Shown one piece after another: positions 25,018 through 32,949 of a stretch of 64,000 bases of DNA. Numbering within the stretch: the first letter of the stretch is position 1; every line of letters starts with the position of its first letter. A program made the translations under genes and the position numbers. A model generated the notes under the pieces. It was given only the letters and a program-made list of their open reading frames with translations. It had not been told where the DNA came from and ran no database searches. The stretch spans positions 930,001 to 994,000 of the forward strand of contig NZ_LT906441.1 in assembly GCF_900186975.1 (NCBI RefSeq). The letters are read 5' to 3'. Origin of the DNA: Cutibacterium granulosum. Its GTDB lineage: Bacteria; Actinomycetota; Actinomycetes; Propionibacteriales; Propionibacteriaceae.

Positions 25018-25733
25018 ACCTCTGGACTCGAGACGATGATGGCGTGCGTCGCCTGTTCGGCATCCCCGTCGGTGCGCCGTGGGGGAGCGGCTCCCGCATT
25101 GCGCTGCGCGGTTTCGAACCTGAGAACCCGCACCTGCTAGTGCCTCGCGCTGTGGGCATCGGATGGGATCTCAATCTGGGCGCCGTCGCCGTGCGCCTGG
25201 GGCTCATCCGCCCCGACGACTCCCTGCCCGACCTCAACGAATACGTTCCCGAGACGCTGCGTCGCGGCCTGGTTGCAGCGCCGTGGATCGGGGCCGGCGT
25301 CGCCAGCGGCATGGCACTCGGTTTCGTCAAGGCTGACCGGGTGGCGACGTCGTGGTCGCTCGGCGGCAAACCCAACCACTACATGAGCGGTGTGGCAGCA
25401 GCCCTGACGACTACCGGAATTACCACGGCGGCAGCCCTCTACCCGCGCTGGGTCGGGAAGGAGGATGGAGCTGACATCGCGGCGACGGCCCAGGCCCTGG
25501 GCATCCTGACCGTCATCGGTATGGCAAATCGGGCTGCCCGCAAGGAGATTCGTCGTCCCGGGAGCCGTCAGCCCCTCGCGGTTGTCGGAGCAATGCTGGC
25601 GCCGGTTGTCATGGGTGGAGTGCTGGTCGGAACGGTCAAGGTCGCCCTCGACGGCGTCGCACAGTCACTCGCGCATGGCGGCAAGGCGGGTCAGTCCGGG
25701 GAGCGAGGCCGCAACATAGGATTCCACTCATGA
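25014..25733 (+). CDS. DUF5808-like membrane protein in the PadR operon
   Basis: The 239-aa protein starts with a soluble segment in which PENPHLLVPRAVGIGWDLNLG matches the DUF5808 pattern (a D/ENPxxxVPxxxGxGWxLN motif). Hydrophobic helices follow near residues 85-105, 125-145 and 185-212. It is co-transcribed with padR by a 4-nt overlap, and with the next gene by another. PadR operons with DUF-type membrane proteins are common in actinobacteria; the function is unknown. Confidence 0.65.
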   Translation: MNLWTRDDDGVRRLFGIPVGAPWGSGSRIALRGFEPENPHLLVPRAVGIGWDLNLGAVAVRLGLIRPDDSLPDLNEYVPETLRRGLVAAPWIGAGVASGMALGFVKADRVATSWSLGGKPNHYMSGVAAALTTTGITTAAALYPRWVGKEDGADIAATAQALGILTVIGMANRAARKEIRRPGSRQPLAVVGAMLAPVVMGGVLVGTVKVALDGVAQSLAHGGKAGQSGERGRNIGFHS

Positions 25734-26269
25734 AGTACCTCCGATCCGTGGCCGTGATCTCAGCGGTCCTGCTCATCGCCGTCGCGGTCGCGAGGTCCTT
25801 CAACCGGTTCATCCCGGCTGTCAACAACACCACGATCGCCATCGTCGATCTGTGTCTGGTCGCTCTGGCCGTCGAGGTCATCGCCGAGTGTGCACGCATG
25901 CCCGGACGCACGAAGGGGTGGCGCATCGGGCGGGCCATCGCGATCATCGCGGCGGTGGTGGTGAGCGGGGTCATAGGGTTCCTGGCCCTGCTGTGGAGCG
26001 CCTTCGAAGGTGACGGAGGCGGGTCGTTCACCAAGGACGGCGAGACCTACTACGTCATGAGGACGTTCCCCGACAACGTCGTCATGTACCGAAAGACGTC
26101 GCCGGTGACCATGGCGGAGTCTGCGTTCGCCGACGACTCCGGCCACGCCCTCGGATTCGTGCCGATGCCGGTCGCTCTGTCAATCAGTCTGGATGAGTAC
26201 GGCGGGGAGTACTCACAGATCCTGGCTGATGTACGTCGTGATCATCCCGATTGGCTCACCGACCGGTAG
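25730..26269 (+). CDS. Hypothetical membrane protein, last gene of the PadR operon
   Basis: This 179-aa protein has three N-terminal helices (about residues 6-22, 34-52, 67-90). A soluble domain follows that reads GGGSFTKDGETYYVMRTFPDNVVMYRKTS, possibly exposed outside the membrane. ATG at 25730 overlaps the preceding stop by 4 nt. I do not recognise a family. A 70-residue frame just after it (ending WAGFVAGILFLLAAVATLRK at about 26400) looks like the last helix of another decayed membrane protein. Confidence 0.6.
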   Translation: MKYLRSVAVISAVLLIAVAVARSFNRFIPAVNNTTIAIVDLCLVALAVEVIAECARMPGRTKGWRIGRAIAIIAAVVVSGVIGFLALLWSAFEGDGGGSFTKDGETYYVMRTFPDNVVMYRKTSPVTMAESAFADDSGHALGFVPMPVALSISLDEYGGEYSQILADVRRDHPDWLTDR

Positions 26270-26439
26270 CCCATGGTCTGGCGAACGGTTCATCTCGCAT
26301 CCATCAGACCGCCCGTCGGTGGCCGTGTGGGCCGGATTCGTGGCCGGAATTCTCTTCCTCCTGGCGGCCGTCGCAACGTTGAGGAAACCCTCGACCGACG
26401 AGTAGCGATCATAGAGGACCCGGAAAAGGGCATGAAGAG

Positions 26440-26485
26440 AGCGGGCGACGGGAATCGAACCCGCGTGTCCAGCTTGGGAAGCTGG
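26440..26485 (-). other. 3' half of a tRNA-Gly(CCC): possible integration-site remnant
   Basis: On the minus strand the anticodon stem-loop CCAGC-TTCCCAA-GCTGG (26485-26469), the T arm GCGGG-TTCGATT-CCCGT and the acceptor strand CGCCCGC plus T are all present in order. No matching 5' acceptor strand or D arm lies upstream, so it is not a full tRNA. A 3' tRNA piece of about 46 bp is what site-specific integration or imprecise excision of a genomic island leaves behind. Confidence 0.7.
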
Positions 26486-26980
26486 GCCGCACTGGGATCC
26501 AGGCGTGCGCGGTCGCCTGATGATGCGACGATGTACCCGTTGGTGACCGACGTCGACCGATGGATTGGGTACGGACGCCTGGCGAGTGTTCGATTAATCG
26601 GGGTGGCTCGACGGTCGCGTGGGGTGACTTTGGCGGGGGAGTGTTGAGCGGGTCTCGGACGGCGGGTCTGGAGCACGTTCTTCGTTCCTTGCGTGCCGGG
26701 TGGGGTGCGACGGGGTGCAAGGCAGGAGCGAAGCGGATGCCGTGCGGGGCCCTGCGCAGTTCGTCGAGCTCGGCGGCGTCAGCCGCCGCTTGAAAAGCCA
26801 GTAGGGGAAGGTTCTCACGGACCCGCTAGTTTCGTTGGAAGGATTGGTGCCCGGGCGCTTCCGGTGATTCAAACACCAATCGGCCGGGAGGCAGGGTGGG
26901 GCTTGACGCGAGTCTCGGGTTTTGATCCTTTCGCCTGATTTGCGTTCCCCGATGCGGGGCCGGTGTGGTGGGCTAGGGAT
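26486..26980. other. Gene-poor stretch beside the tRNA fragment
   Basis: No gene is supported across 26270-26980 apart from the tRNA fragment. On the minus strand near 26700-26800, ENLPLLAFQAAADAAELDEL looks protein-like but has no start, and is probably the end of a decayed gene. Confidence 0.3.
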
Positions 26981-27886
26981 ATGTCGACACTCGAAGAGAT
27001 GTTTCCTCCCTTCGGCCTGCGGATCTCATGCAGGACCCTCCGTCTCGCGGTCCTTCGTGACGAGGACCTTCCCGAGCTGGTGGAACTTGTGCGAGGGGGA
27101 ATCCAAGTGCCCGACTTGCTGATGCCCTTCCTGCGGGATTGGCATCAGCAGCCCTACCAGCCAGGGGATCCCTATGCGTTCCCTGCTACCTCATTGTCGT
27201 GGTGGTGGTCGCAGCGTTCGACGTTCGCTCCCGAAGAGTGGCGTTTTGCCCTGACAGTCCGTCACAAGGGGGAGCTGGTGGGAATGCAAGACGTACACGG
27301 TCGACACTTTCCTCAGGCTCGTCACGTTCTCACCGGTTCATGGTTGGGGCGGTACCACCAGGGCCAGGGGATCGGTACACTGATGCGACAGATGGTGGTG
27401 GGCTTTGCGTTCGATGAATTGGGTGTGCTCGAGTGCGAGTCTGGCTATGTCGAGGGCAACGCAGCATCGGCGGCCGTCAGCCGCAAGGTGGGCTACGTCG
27501 ACAATGGTCATCGTCGAATCGTGCAGAACGTTCAGGATGGCGCTCAAGGAGTCACTGAACGGCGAGTACTGGTGACGCCGGAGACATTTCGCCGCCCCGG
27601 CGACCCTGTCACAGTTGAGGGGGCGAGGCGCTCAGAAGGTTCTTATGTGTGCAGATCTGAAGCTGTGAAAATTCAAGCGGATGGTCTGAGCTCTGTGCTT
27701 AGCCAAGGATCTGGATCGCACAGCGATTTGCAGGTTGTGCGCTGGAGTCTGTGTGGGGGTGTAGCCGTAGTGGATCGTCGGCAGGCCAGGGATGCGGCGG
27801 TCGGGCCAAGCCGTGCTGGGGATCCTGGTCGTTGTTCGGTCCGTGACCAAACCATGGGGCACACAGCGGGACACCTCCCCGGATGA
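26981..27886 (+). CDS. GNAT-family N-acetyltransferase with a likely non-native C-terminal tail
   Basis: Residues 1 to about 215 form a GNAT enzyme: LRLAVLRDEDLPELVELVRGG at the start, GSWLGRYHQGQGIGTLMRQM as the acetyl-CoA loop (Q-G-Q-G-I-G), and YVEGNAASAAVSRKVGY. The remaining 85 or so residues (from about 216) are low-complexity and overlap, antisense, a mutarotase fragment at 27790-28031. The native stop seems to have been lost in a rearrangement, so the tail is probably not conserved. ATG at 26981 is favoured over an in-frame ATG 18 nt earlier. The substrate is unknown. Confidence 0.75.
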   Translation: MSTLEEMFPPFGLRISCRTLRLAVLRDEDLPELVELVRGGIQVPDLLMPFLRDWHQQPYQPGDPYAFPATSLSWWWSQRSTFAPEEWRFALTVRHKGELVGMQDVHGRHFPQARHVLTGSWLGRYHQGQGIGTLMRQMVVGFAFDELGVLECESGYVEGNAASAAVSRKVGYVDNGHRRIVQNVQDGAQGVTERRVLVTPETFRRPGDPVTVEGARRSEGSYVCRSEAVKIQADGLSSVLSQGSGSHSDLQVVRWSLCGGVAVVDRRQARDAAVGPSRAGDPGRCSVRDQTMGHTAGHLPG

Positions 27887-28031
27887 CCGCGTCGGACTCG
27901 TCGGCGTGCTCGGGGTCGAACCAGATGACGGGCTTGCCGTCGGCCTGCCACGCCAGCACCTGGCAGCCGTGCTCTGCGACCTGCCATGCGCCGTCATGAG
28001 CGGTGTGAAGGGTTCCGGGGAGGTTGGTCAT
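27790..28031 (-). pseudogene. N-terminal fragment of an aldose-1-epimerase-like (hexose-6-phosphate mutarotase) gene
   Basis: From ATG at 28031 the frame reads MTNLPGTLHTAHDGAWQVAE, then QVLAWQADGKPVIWFDPEHADE and GGVPLCAPWFGHGPNNDQDPQHGLAR. The GG(V/I)P.C.PWFG...HG(F/L)AR pattern is the N-terminal signature of YeaD-type mutarotases. After about 80 codons the resemblance stops, while a full protein would be about 270 aa. The first 17 nt lie just beyond the end of the serB pseudogene, so the two were probably neighbours on the same strand. Confidence 0.65.
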
Positions 28032-28047
28032 GCCCCCATGATCGTGG

Positions 28048-28908
28048 TCATCGTTCCCACACTGCGCGAAGCGCGTCGATCCGCTCACAACGGATGGTGT
28101 TTCGTGCAGCCTCGACGACGACAGGTTTGGCGCAGAAGGCGATGGCCAGCCCGGCGGCGGCAAACATGTCGAGGTCGTTGGCGCCGTCTCCCACCGCGAT
28201 CGTTCGCTCAAGATCTACCTCACGCTCCTCAGCCCAACGACGCAGTCAGGTGGCCTTGGCTGCCCGATCGACGATGTTCCCGACAACCCGGCCAGTGAGG
28301 TGGTCGTCGACGATCTCGAGCTCGTTGGAGGCTGAGAAATCGGCGCCGATCTCCGCAGCAAGCGGATCGACCAGGGCCGTGAACCCTCCTGACACCAACC
28401 CGACGGCTGCACCGACCTCGTGCGCCGCGGCCACCAGTTCCGTCGCACCCGGGGCGACGACGGTCGCCTTGCGAGCCTCCTCGAGGGCCCCGACGTGCAG
28501 ACCCTCCAGGCACTTGACGCGCTCGTGAAGGGACTCGGCAAAGTCGAGCGTTCCGGCCATCGCCCGGGCCGTCACCTCACTGACCTCCTCAGCCTTCCCT
28601 GCGCACTCGGCGAGTAGGTCGATGGCCTCGGTGCGCGTGACTGTCGAGTCGACGTCACAGACAATGAGACCGGGCGGCTCGACAGCCAGGGCGCCATGGG
28701 GATGCAGGACGCCGGCGCCGGTCTGGGCGGCGAGTTCGCGTACCTGTGTCATGTTGCCCTCGAAGGACATGGCGTACTCGAAGATGTGAGCGGCCCAGTC
28801 ACTGGTGTGGATGCCGCGCATGCAGGCGGAGCCGGGCCAAAGAAGGGTGCCGGGGGAGCGGAGGCTGGAGCGATCGTCACTGACGAGGATGACGCGAGAA
28901 CTCATCAT
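28048..28908 (-). pseudogene. serB: Phosphoserine phosphatase serB interrupted by an in-frame TGA
   Basis: The upstream part has the HAD catalytic motif VCDVDSTVTRTEAID and motif II region GLVSGGF. At 28248-28246 the codon after KAT is TGA where family logic suggests Trp (TGG). The same frame then continues without a break through LRRWAEEREVDLERTIAVGDGANDLDMFAAAGLAIAF, including the essential GDGAND motif, to a natural stop at 28048. One base change (G to A) explains everything. The truncated product would lack Mg2+ binding. Start is ATG 28908 or 28905. Other serine genes appear at the window's right end (serC). Confidence 0.85.
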
Positions 28909-29135
28909 GGCACCACGGTAGGTGGGTTTCGGCCCGTCGGGTGGGGGTTCCACTCCACGGCGACCGATCCGGCGCCGGTGCCCAGATCCCACAGCGTCTG
29001 CCCGGGCATGGGGCGCAGGGCGGCCAGCGCCACCGCGCGCACCGGATGCTTCGTGATGAGCCCGTCATGGGCAAAGTGTTCCTCGTCAAGGCCGGGGGTG
29101 CGGCCCAGTTTTGCGGTGTCAGGGTCAATGGTCAC
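28905..29135 (-). pseudogene. cbiT: Truncated cbiT (5' fragment in the right repeat copy)
   Basis: The first 62 codons are identical to the intact cbiT (including DLGTGAGSVAVEW). The frame then leaves the repeat at 28950 and ends after about 14 unrelated codons at 28905, next to the serB start. The product would lack most of the methyltransferase fold. Confidence 0.88.
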
Positions 29136-29614
29136 GGCTCAAGGGTATGCCGGGTGAGTGAAAACACCTTCGGTGTGTCAGAATCGCGGTACCGGCCAGG
29201 AGGAATCCGGTGTGAGTCCGGAGCGGTCCCGCCACTGTGAGCCCCGTCGGGCGTGCCTCGACCACCGAGGCGCCTCGATGCGCAAGCCAGGTCGTCCGGG
29301 TCGGTGCTGAGTCAGATCGACGCTGCCATGATGCGGGCGAGGACCCGCGAGGAGGTTTCCATGCCAGCAGGCCAGAGCCCCATCACTCAGGACCCGAATG
29401 CCGTCCAGGATGGCCGCACCACCAGACAACGGCGTCTGAGACCGGTCGTCATGGTCAACACTGGTGAGGGCAAGGGCAAGACCACTGCCGCCATGGGAAC
29501 CGCGCTGCGCGCGTGGAACCACGGCTGGGACGTCGGGGTGTTCCAATTCGTCAAGTCCGGTCGTTGGCACGTCGGCGAGCAGGATGCCCTGCAGGCCCTG
29601 GGAAGTCTGCACGA
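28950..29614. repeat. Right copy of the 665-bp perfect direct repeat
   Basis: Identical by eye to 8264-8928. On its left it joins the serB upstream region; on its right it continues into an intact cobO. The two copies bound a 20,021-bp interval (8929-28949). Confidence 0.95.
29169..29301 (+). promoter_or_regulatory. Cobalamin riboswitch (right copy) upstream of intact cobO
   Basis: The same core as at 8483-8615: GGAATCCGGTGTGAGTCCGG at 29202-29221, TCCCGCCACTGTGA after it, and the B12 box at 29282-29297. It controls the cobO, cobB/cobC, cobA operon. Confidence 0.92.
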
Positions 29615-29990
29615 GAGCACTGGTGTCGGCGGACGCGTCACCTGGGAGACGATGGGCACCGGATGGTCGTGGACCCGCGCCTTCGATGCCGCCGAGGACC
29701 CCGCTCGGGCCGCCCAGGAGGGGTGGCGGCACGTCAAGGAGCTGCTCAACGACGAGGCGTTCGACTTCTACCTCCTTGACGAGTTCACCTATCCGCTCGA
29801 CTGGGGCTGGATCGACGTCTCCGAGGTCGTCGAGGTGCTCACGCACCGTCCCGGAGCCCAGCAGGTCGTCATCACCGGGAGGCGGGCTCCCCGCGCGCTC
29901 GTGGAGATGGCCGACATCGTCACCGAGATGACGAAGATCAAGCATCCCTTCGATCTCGGCCAGCGTGGCCAGGCAGGAATTGAGTGGTGA
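29361..29990 (+). CDS. cobO: Cob(I)yrinic acid a,c-diamide adenosyltransferase
   Basis: CobO attaches the 5'-deoxyadenosyl group to cob(I)yrinate a,c-diamide. The 209-aa protein has the P-loop VNTGEGKGKTTAAMG near residue 33-47, followed by WNHGWDVGVFQFVKSGRWHVGEQDAL and the C-terminal YLLDEFTYPLDWGWIDVSEVVE, all signatures of CobA/CobO/BtuR ATP:corrinoid adenosyltransferases. ATG at 29361 follows GAGGAGG; the longer frame reaches into the riboswitch. The first 254 nt are shared with the left repeat copy. It overlaps the next gene, so synthesis is coupled, under B12 riboswitch control. Confidence 0.95.
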   Translation: MPAGQSPITQDPNAVQDGRTTRQRRLRPVVMVNTGEGKGKTTAAMGTALRAWNHGWDVGVFQFVKSGRWHVGEQDALQALGSLHESTGVGGRVTWETMGTGWSWTRAFDAAEDPARAAQEGWRHVKELLNDEAFDFYLLDEFTYPLDWGWIDVSEVVEVLTHRPGAQQVVITGRRAPRALVEMADIVTEMTKIKHPFDLGQRGQAGIEW

Positions 29991-32938
29991 TGAGGATTCC
30001 ACGAGTGCTGTTGGCTGCTCCGGCGTCCGGAGGGGGCAAGACGACGGTGACGACCGGACTCCTGGCGGCCCTGCGCGCCGCCGGTCACACGGTGGCCCCC
30101 TTCAAGGTGGGCCCCGACTATATTGACCCGGGCTATCACACCCTGGCGGCTGGGCGTCCGGGGCGAAACCTCGACGCGGTGATGTGTGGGGAGCACCGCA
30201 TTGCTCCGCTGCTCGCCCATGGGTTCTGCACCCCCGAGCCGGCCGATGTCGCCCTCATCGAGGGCGTCATGGGGCTGTTCGACGGTCGTCTGGGAGACGG
30301 CGTCGGATCCAGCGCCCACATTGCGGCCCTCACCACGTCTCCGGTGGTGCTCGTCATCGACACGGCGCATGCGTCCCTCACCCATGCCGCCGTGGCGGCC
30401 GGACTGGCACATTTCGATCCCCAGGTGCGCATAGCCGGGGTGATCCTCAATCGGGTTGCCTCGCCGCGTCACGCCGCCGAGATCCGACGTGGTCTGGATC
30501 TGGCGGGACTGCCCGTGCTCGGTGAGATTCCTCGTAATCCCGACATCTTCGTGCCCTCACGCCACTTGGGGCTGGTGCCGGCCGCCGAGCGTGAGGAGTC
30601 GGCCCGTCAGGTGGAACAGTTGGCGCAGTTCATCGGCGACCACGTCGACCTGACGGCCCTGCTGCACATTGCCGAGGCCGCCCCGCAGCTGGACGCCCAA
30701 CCCTGGGACCCGGCAGTGGCGTTGGCAGGTACCGGCATCGAGATTCCCGGGGTGTCACCCGATCAGACGCCGGCCTTGAGTGCCTCCCGGCAGCCGGCCT
30801 CCCACCAACCAGGGCAGGCTCGACCCACCGGAGGGGCCGGCCGGCCCGTGGTGGCCATGGCTGGTGGACGCGCCTTCACCTTCCGATACCCCGAGACCGC
30901 AGAACTGCTCGAGGCCAGTGGGTTCGAGGTTGTTGACGTCGATCCGCTCACTGCACCTGCCCTGCCACAGGACTGCTGTGGGCTGTACCTGGGGGGAGGG
31001 TTCCCCGAGGTGCACGCCACCGAGCTGTCGGCCAATGCGAGCCTGCATGACGACATTCGCCGTCGTGCCGCCGAGGGGATGCCGATCATCGCCGAATGTG
31101 CTGGGCTGCTGTACCTGTGCCGGCACCTCGACGGACACGACATGGCGTCCGTGCTGCCCCTGGATGGGGCCATGAACCAGCGTCTCACGATGGGCTACCG
31201 CACGGCCACCGCCCCGACCGACACCCTGGTGGCGCGGGCTGGTGACCAGGTGGTCGGCCACGAGTTCCACCGCACGCAGGTCGTCGTGGATGCCGAGCCG
31301 CATCGAGACACCGATTCGACACGGACCAGTGATGGCGCTCCCCAGGGCTCCTCGCCGCATTCCAGCGGGTTGCGTCCCGACCCACGTTCCGTGGCGGGCC
31401 AGTCGTCGTCCACGGCCGAGCATGCTCCACTGCCCGCGGCGTGGACCTTCCCGGGACGAGACGGCGTCGTGTCGGACGGTGTGGCGTGCGGCAGTGTCCA
31501 CGCCTCCTACCTGCACCTGCACTGGGCGGGGACCCCGCAGGTTGCGGCCCGATTCGTGAAGGCTGTCTGGCAGTACGCGCAGCGTCCCCAGGGTGCGGGG
31601 GAGTCCATCGCCGTGGACCATTCGCCCGCTGACACAGGAGCTGCCCGCCCCGATGCCACGACTCGAGCGGGTGGGCATGCGGATCATTGCAGGCAGGCTC
31701 TCCCCGCTGGCGACGTCGACGCCGCGAGCACGGACCGGCCAACAGGGGCGGCAGCCCCCGAGTTGGTGCAGCCGGGCAAGACCGCCTCGGCGAGTCGGGA
31801 CGAGTCGGCTCCCGCAGCACCAACAGCCGCCAGCCCGGCGGTGCAGGAATCTGCACCGCCACCTCCGCCCGCCGTTGAGCCCGACCTGCGCCACCACGGC
31901 GACCGGGACGTGCGCCAGGGACTCATCGACCTGGCTGTCAACGTGCGTGTGCAGCAGACCCCGGCCTGGCTCATCAACGCCATCGTCAGCACCGGGAACT
32001 GGGCCCACTACCCAGACCCCAGTGCCGCCCGCAATGCCCTGGCCGCCATGCACCAGGTGCCCCGGCAGATGGTGCTGCCCACCAGCGGTGGGGCGGAGGG
32101 ATTCACCCTCATCGCCCATGACCTGCGCCCCGAGCACCCGCTCGTCGTCCACCCCCAGTTCACCGAACCGGAGTCTGCCCTCATCCAAGCGGGGTTCCAG
32201 GTGGCCCGGCTCATCCTGGACCGGACCAACGGCTTCCAGCTGGCTGCCGAGGACGTCCCCGACGATGCCGACCTCGTCGTCGTCGGCAACCCGACCAACC
32301 CCACCGGGCGACTGCACCCGCGTGAGGTCATTGCACGGCTGCGTCGCCCCGGGCGTATCGTCGTCGTCGACGAGGCCTTCATGGACGCCACCGACGAGGC
32401 GGAGTCCATGATCGGCCCGCACATGGATGGCGTCCTCGTGCTGCGCTCACTCACCAAGACCTATGGGCTGGCCGGTGTCCGTGCTGGATATGTCGTCGGT
32501 GATCCGGCGCTCATCGAACGCCTGGCCGCCCAGCAGCCGCCGTGGTCGGTGTCCACCCCGGCGGCAGCGGCGATGGTTGCCGTCACCGGAGACCTGGGAC
32601 GAGCCCACCGCTTGGATCTGGCCCGCACCGTGCCCGGGCAGCGCGACGACCTGGTGCGGCGTCTCACCGACATCGGCCTGCCGCCGATCGACTCGGGAGC
32701 CCCCTTCGTGCTGCTGGACACCTCGTCGATCTCACCGCAGTCGATCCGGCCAGCCCTGGAGAGCCAGGGAATTGCCGTGCGACGGGGGGAGACGTTCCCC
32801 GGTCTGGGGCCCACCTGGATTCGACTGGCAGTACGCGACTGTCGCATCCACACCCGTTTTGCCGAGGCTCTTGGCTCCATTCAGGCCAGTCCGAGCGATT
32901 TCGACCTGCCCGCCGCCCCCGACCAGCACACATCCTGA
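29990..32938 (+). CDS. Fusion of cobyrinate a,c-diamide synthase (CobB/CbiA) and CobC/CobD-type aminotransferase
   Basis: The 982-aa protein joins two cobalamin enzymes. Residues 1 to about 530 are CobB/CbiA: P-loop APASGGGKTTV near 8-18, KVGPDYIDPGYH, and a glutamine amidotransferase domain with ECAGLLYLC (Cys about 369) and SYLHLHW (His about 508). A linker of about 100 residues rich in Pro, Ala and Ser follows. From about 630 it is a class I/II aminotransferase resembling L-threonine-O-3-phosphate decarboxylase CobD (CobC in aerobic naming): GNPTNPTGR, VDEAFMD and SLTKTYGLAGVRAGY with the PLP lysine near 822. Starts at 29984, 29987 or 29990 are possible. The fusion couples side-chain amidation to making the aminopropanol arm. 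Confidence 0.9.
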   Translation: MRIPRVLLAAPASGGGKTTVTTGLLAALRAAGHTVAPFKVGPDYIDPGYHTLAAGRPGRNLDAVMCGEHRIAPLLAHGFCTPEPADVALIEGVMGLFDGRLGDGVGSSAHIAALTTSPVVLVIDTAHASLTHAAVAAGLAHFDPQVRIAGVILNRVASPRHAAEIRRGLDLAGLPVLGEIPRNPDIFVPSRHLGLVPAAEREESARQVEQLAQFIGDHVDLTALLHIAEAAPQLDAQPWDPAVALAGTGIEIPGVSPDQTPALSASRQPASHQPGQARPTGGAGRPVVAMAGGRAFTFRYPETAELLEASGFEVVDVDPLTAPALPQDCCGLYLGGGFPEVHATELSANASLHDDIRRRAAEGMPIIAECAGLLYLCRHLDGHDMASVLPLDGAMNQRLTMGYRTATAPTDTLVARAGDQVVGHEFHRTQVVVDAEPHRDTDSTRTSDGAPQGSSPHSSGLRPDPRSVAGQSSSTAEHAPLPAAWTFPGRDGVVSDGVACGSVHASYLHLHWAGTPQVAARFVKAVWQYAQRPQGAGESIAVDHSPADTGAARPDATTRAGGHADHCRQALPAGDVDAASTDRPTGAAAPELVQPGKTASASRDESAPAAPTAASPAVQESAPPPPPAVEPDLRHHGDRDVRQGLIDLAVNVRVQQTPAWLINAIVSTGNWAHYPDPSAARNALAAMHQVPRQMVLPTSGGAEGFTLIAHDLRPEHPLVVHPQFTEPESALIQAGFQVARLILDRTNGFQLAAEDVPDDADLVVVGNPTNPTGRLHPREVIARLRRPGRIVVVDEAFMDATDEAESMIGPHMDGVLVLRSLTKTYGLAGVRAGYVVGDPALIERLAAQQPPWSVSTPAAAAMVAVTGDLGRAHRLDLARTVPGQRDDLVRRLTDIGLPPIDSGAPFVLLDTSSISPQSIRPALESQGIAVRRGETFPGLGPTWIRLAVRDCRIHTRFAEALGSIQASPSDFDLPAAPDQHTS

Positions 32939-32949
32939 GGAGAAGAACC

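Noticed and set aside
26440-26515. Complete tRNA-Gly gene on the minus strand
   Set aside because: The 3' half is convincing, but no 5' acceptor strand complementary to CGCCCGC and no D arm exist upstream.
28246-28248. TGA in serB as a selenocysteine codon
   Set aside because: SerB does not use selenocysteine, the site is not a catalytic Cys position and no SECIS-like hairpin was seen; a Trp-to-stop change is simpler.
8929-28949. Typical plasmid, prophage or ICE between the direct repeats
   Set aside because: No replication, phage structural, conjugation or integrase genes were found; the content is chromosomal-like and partly decayed.
30755-32422. Minus-strand 555-aa open frame
   Set aside because: Antisense to the CobB-CobC fusion, with no motif or ribosome site.
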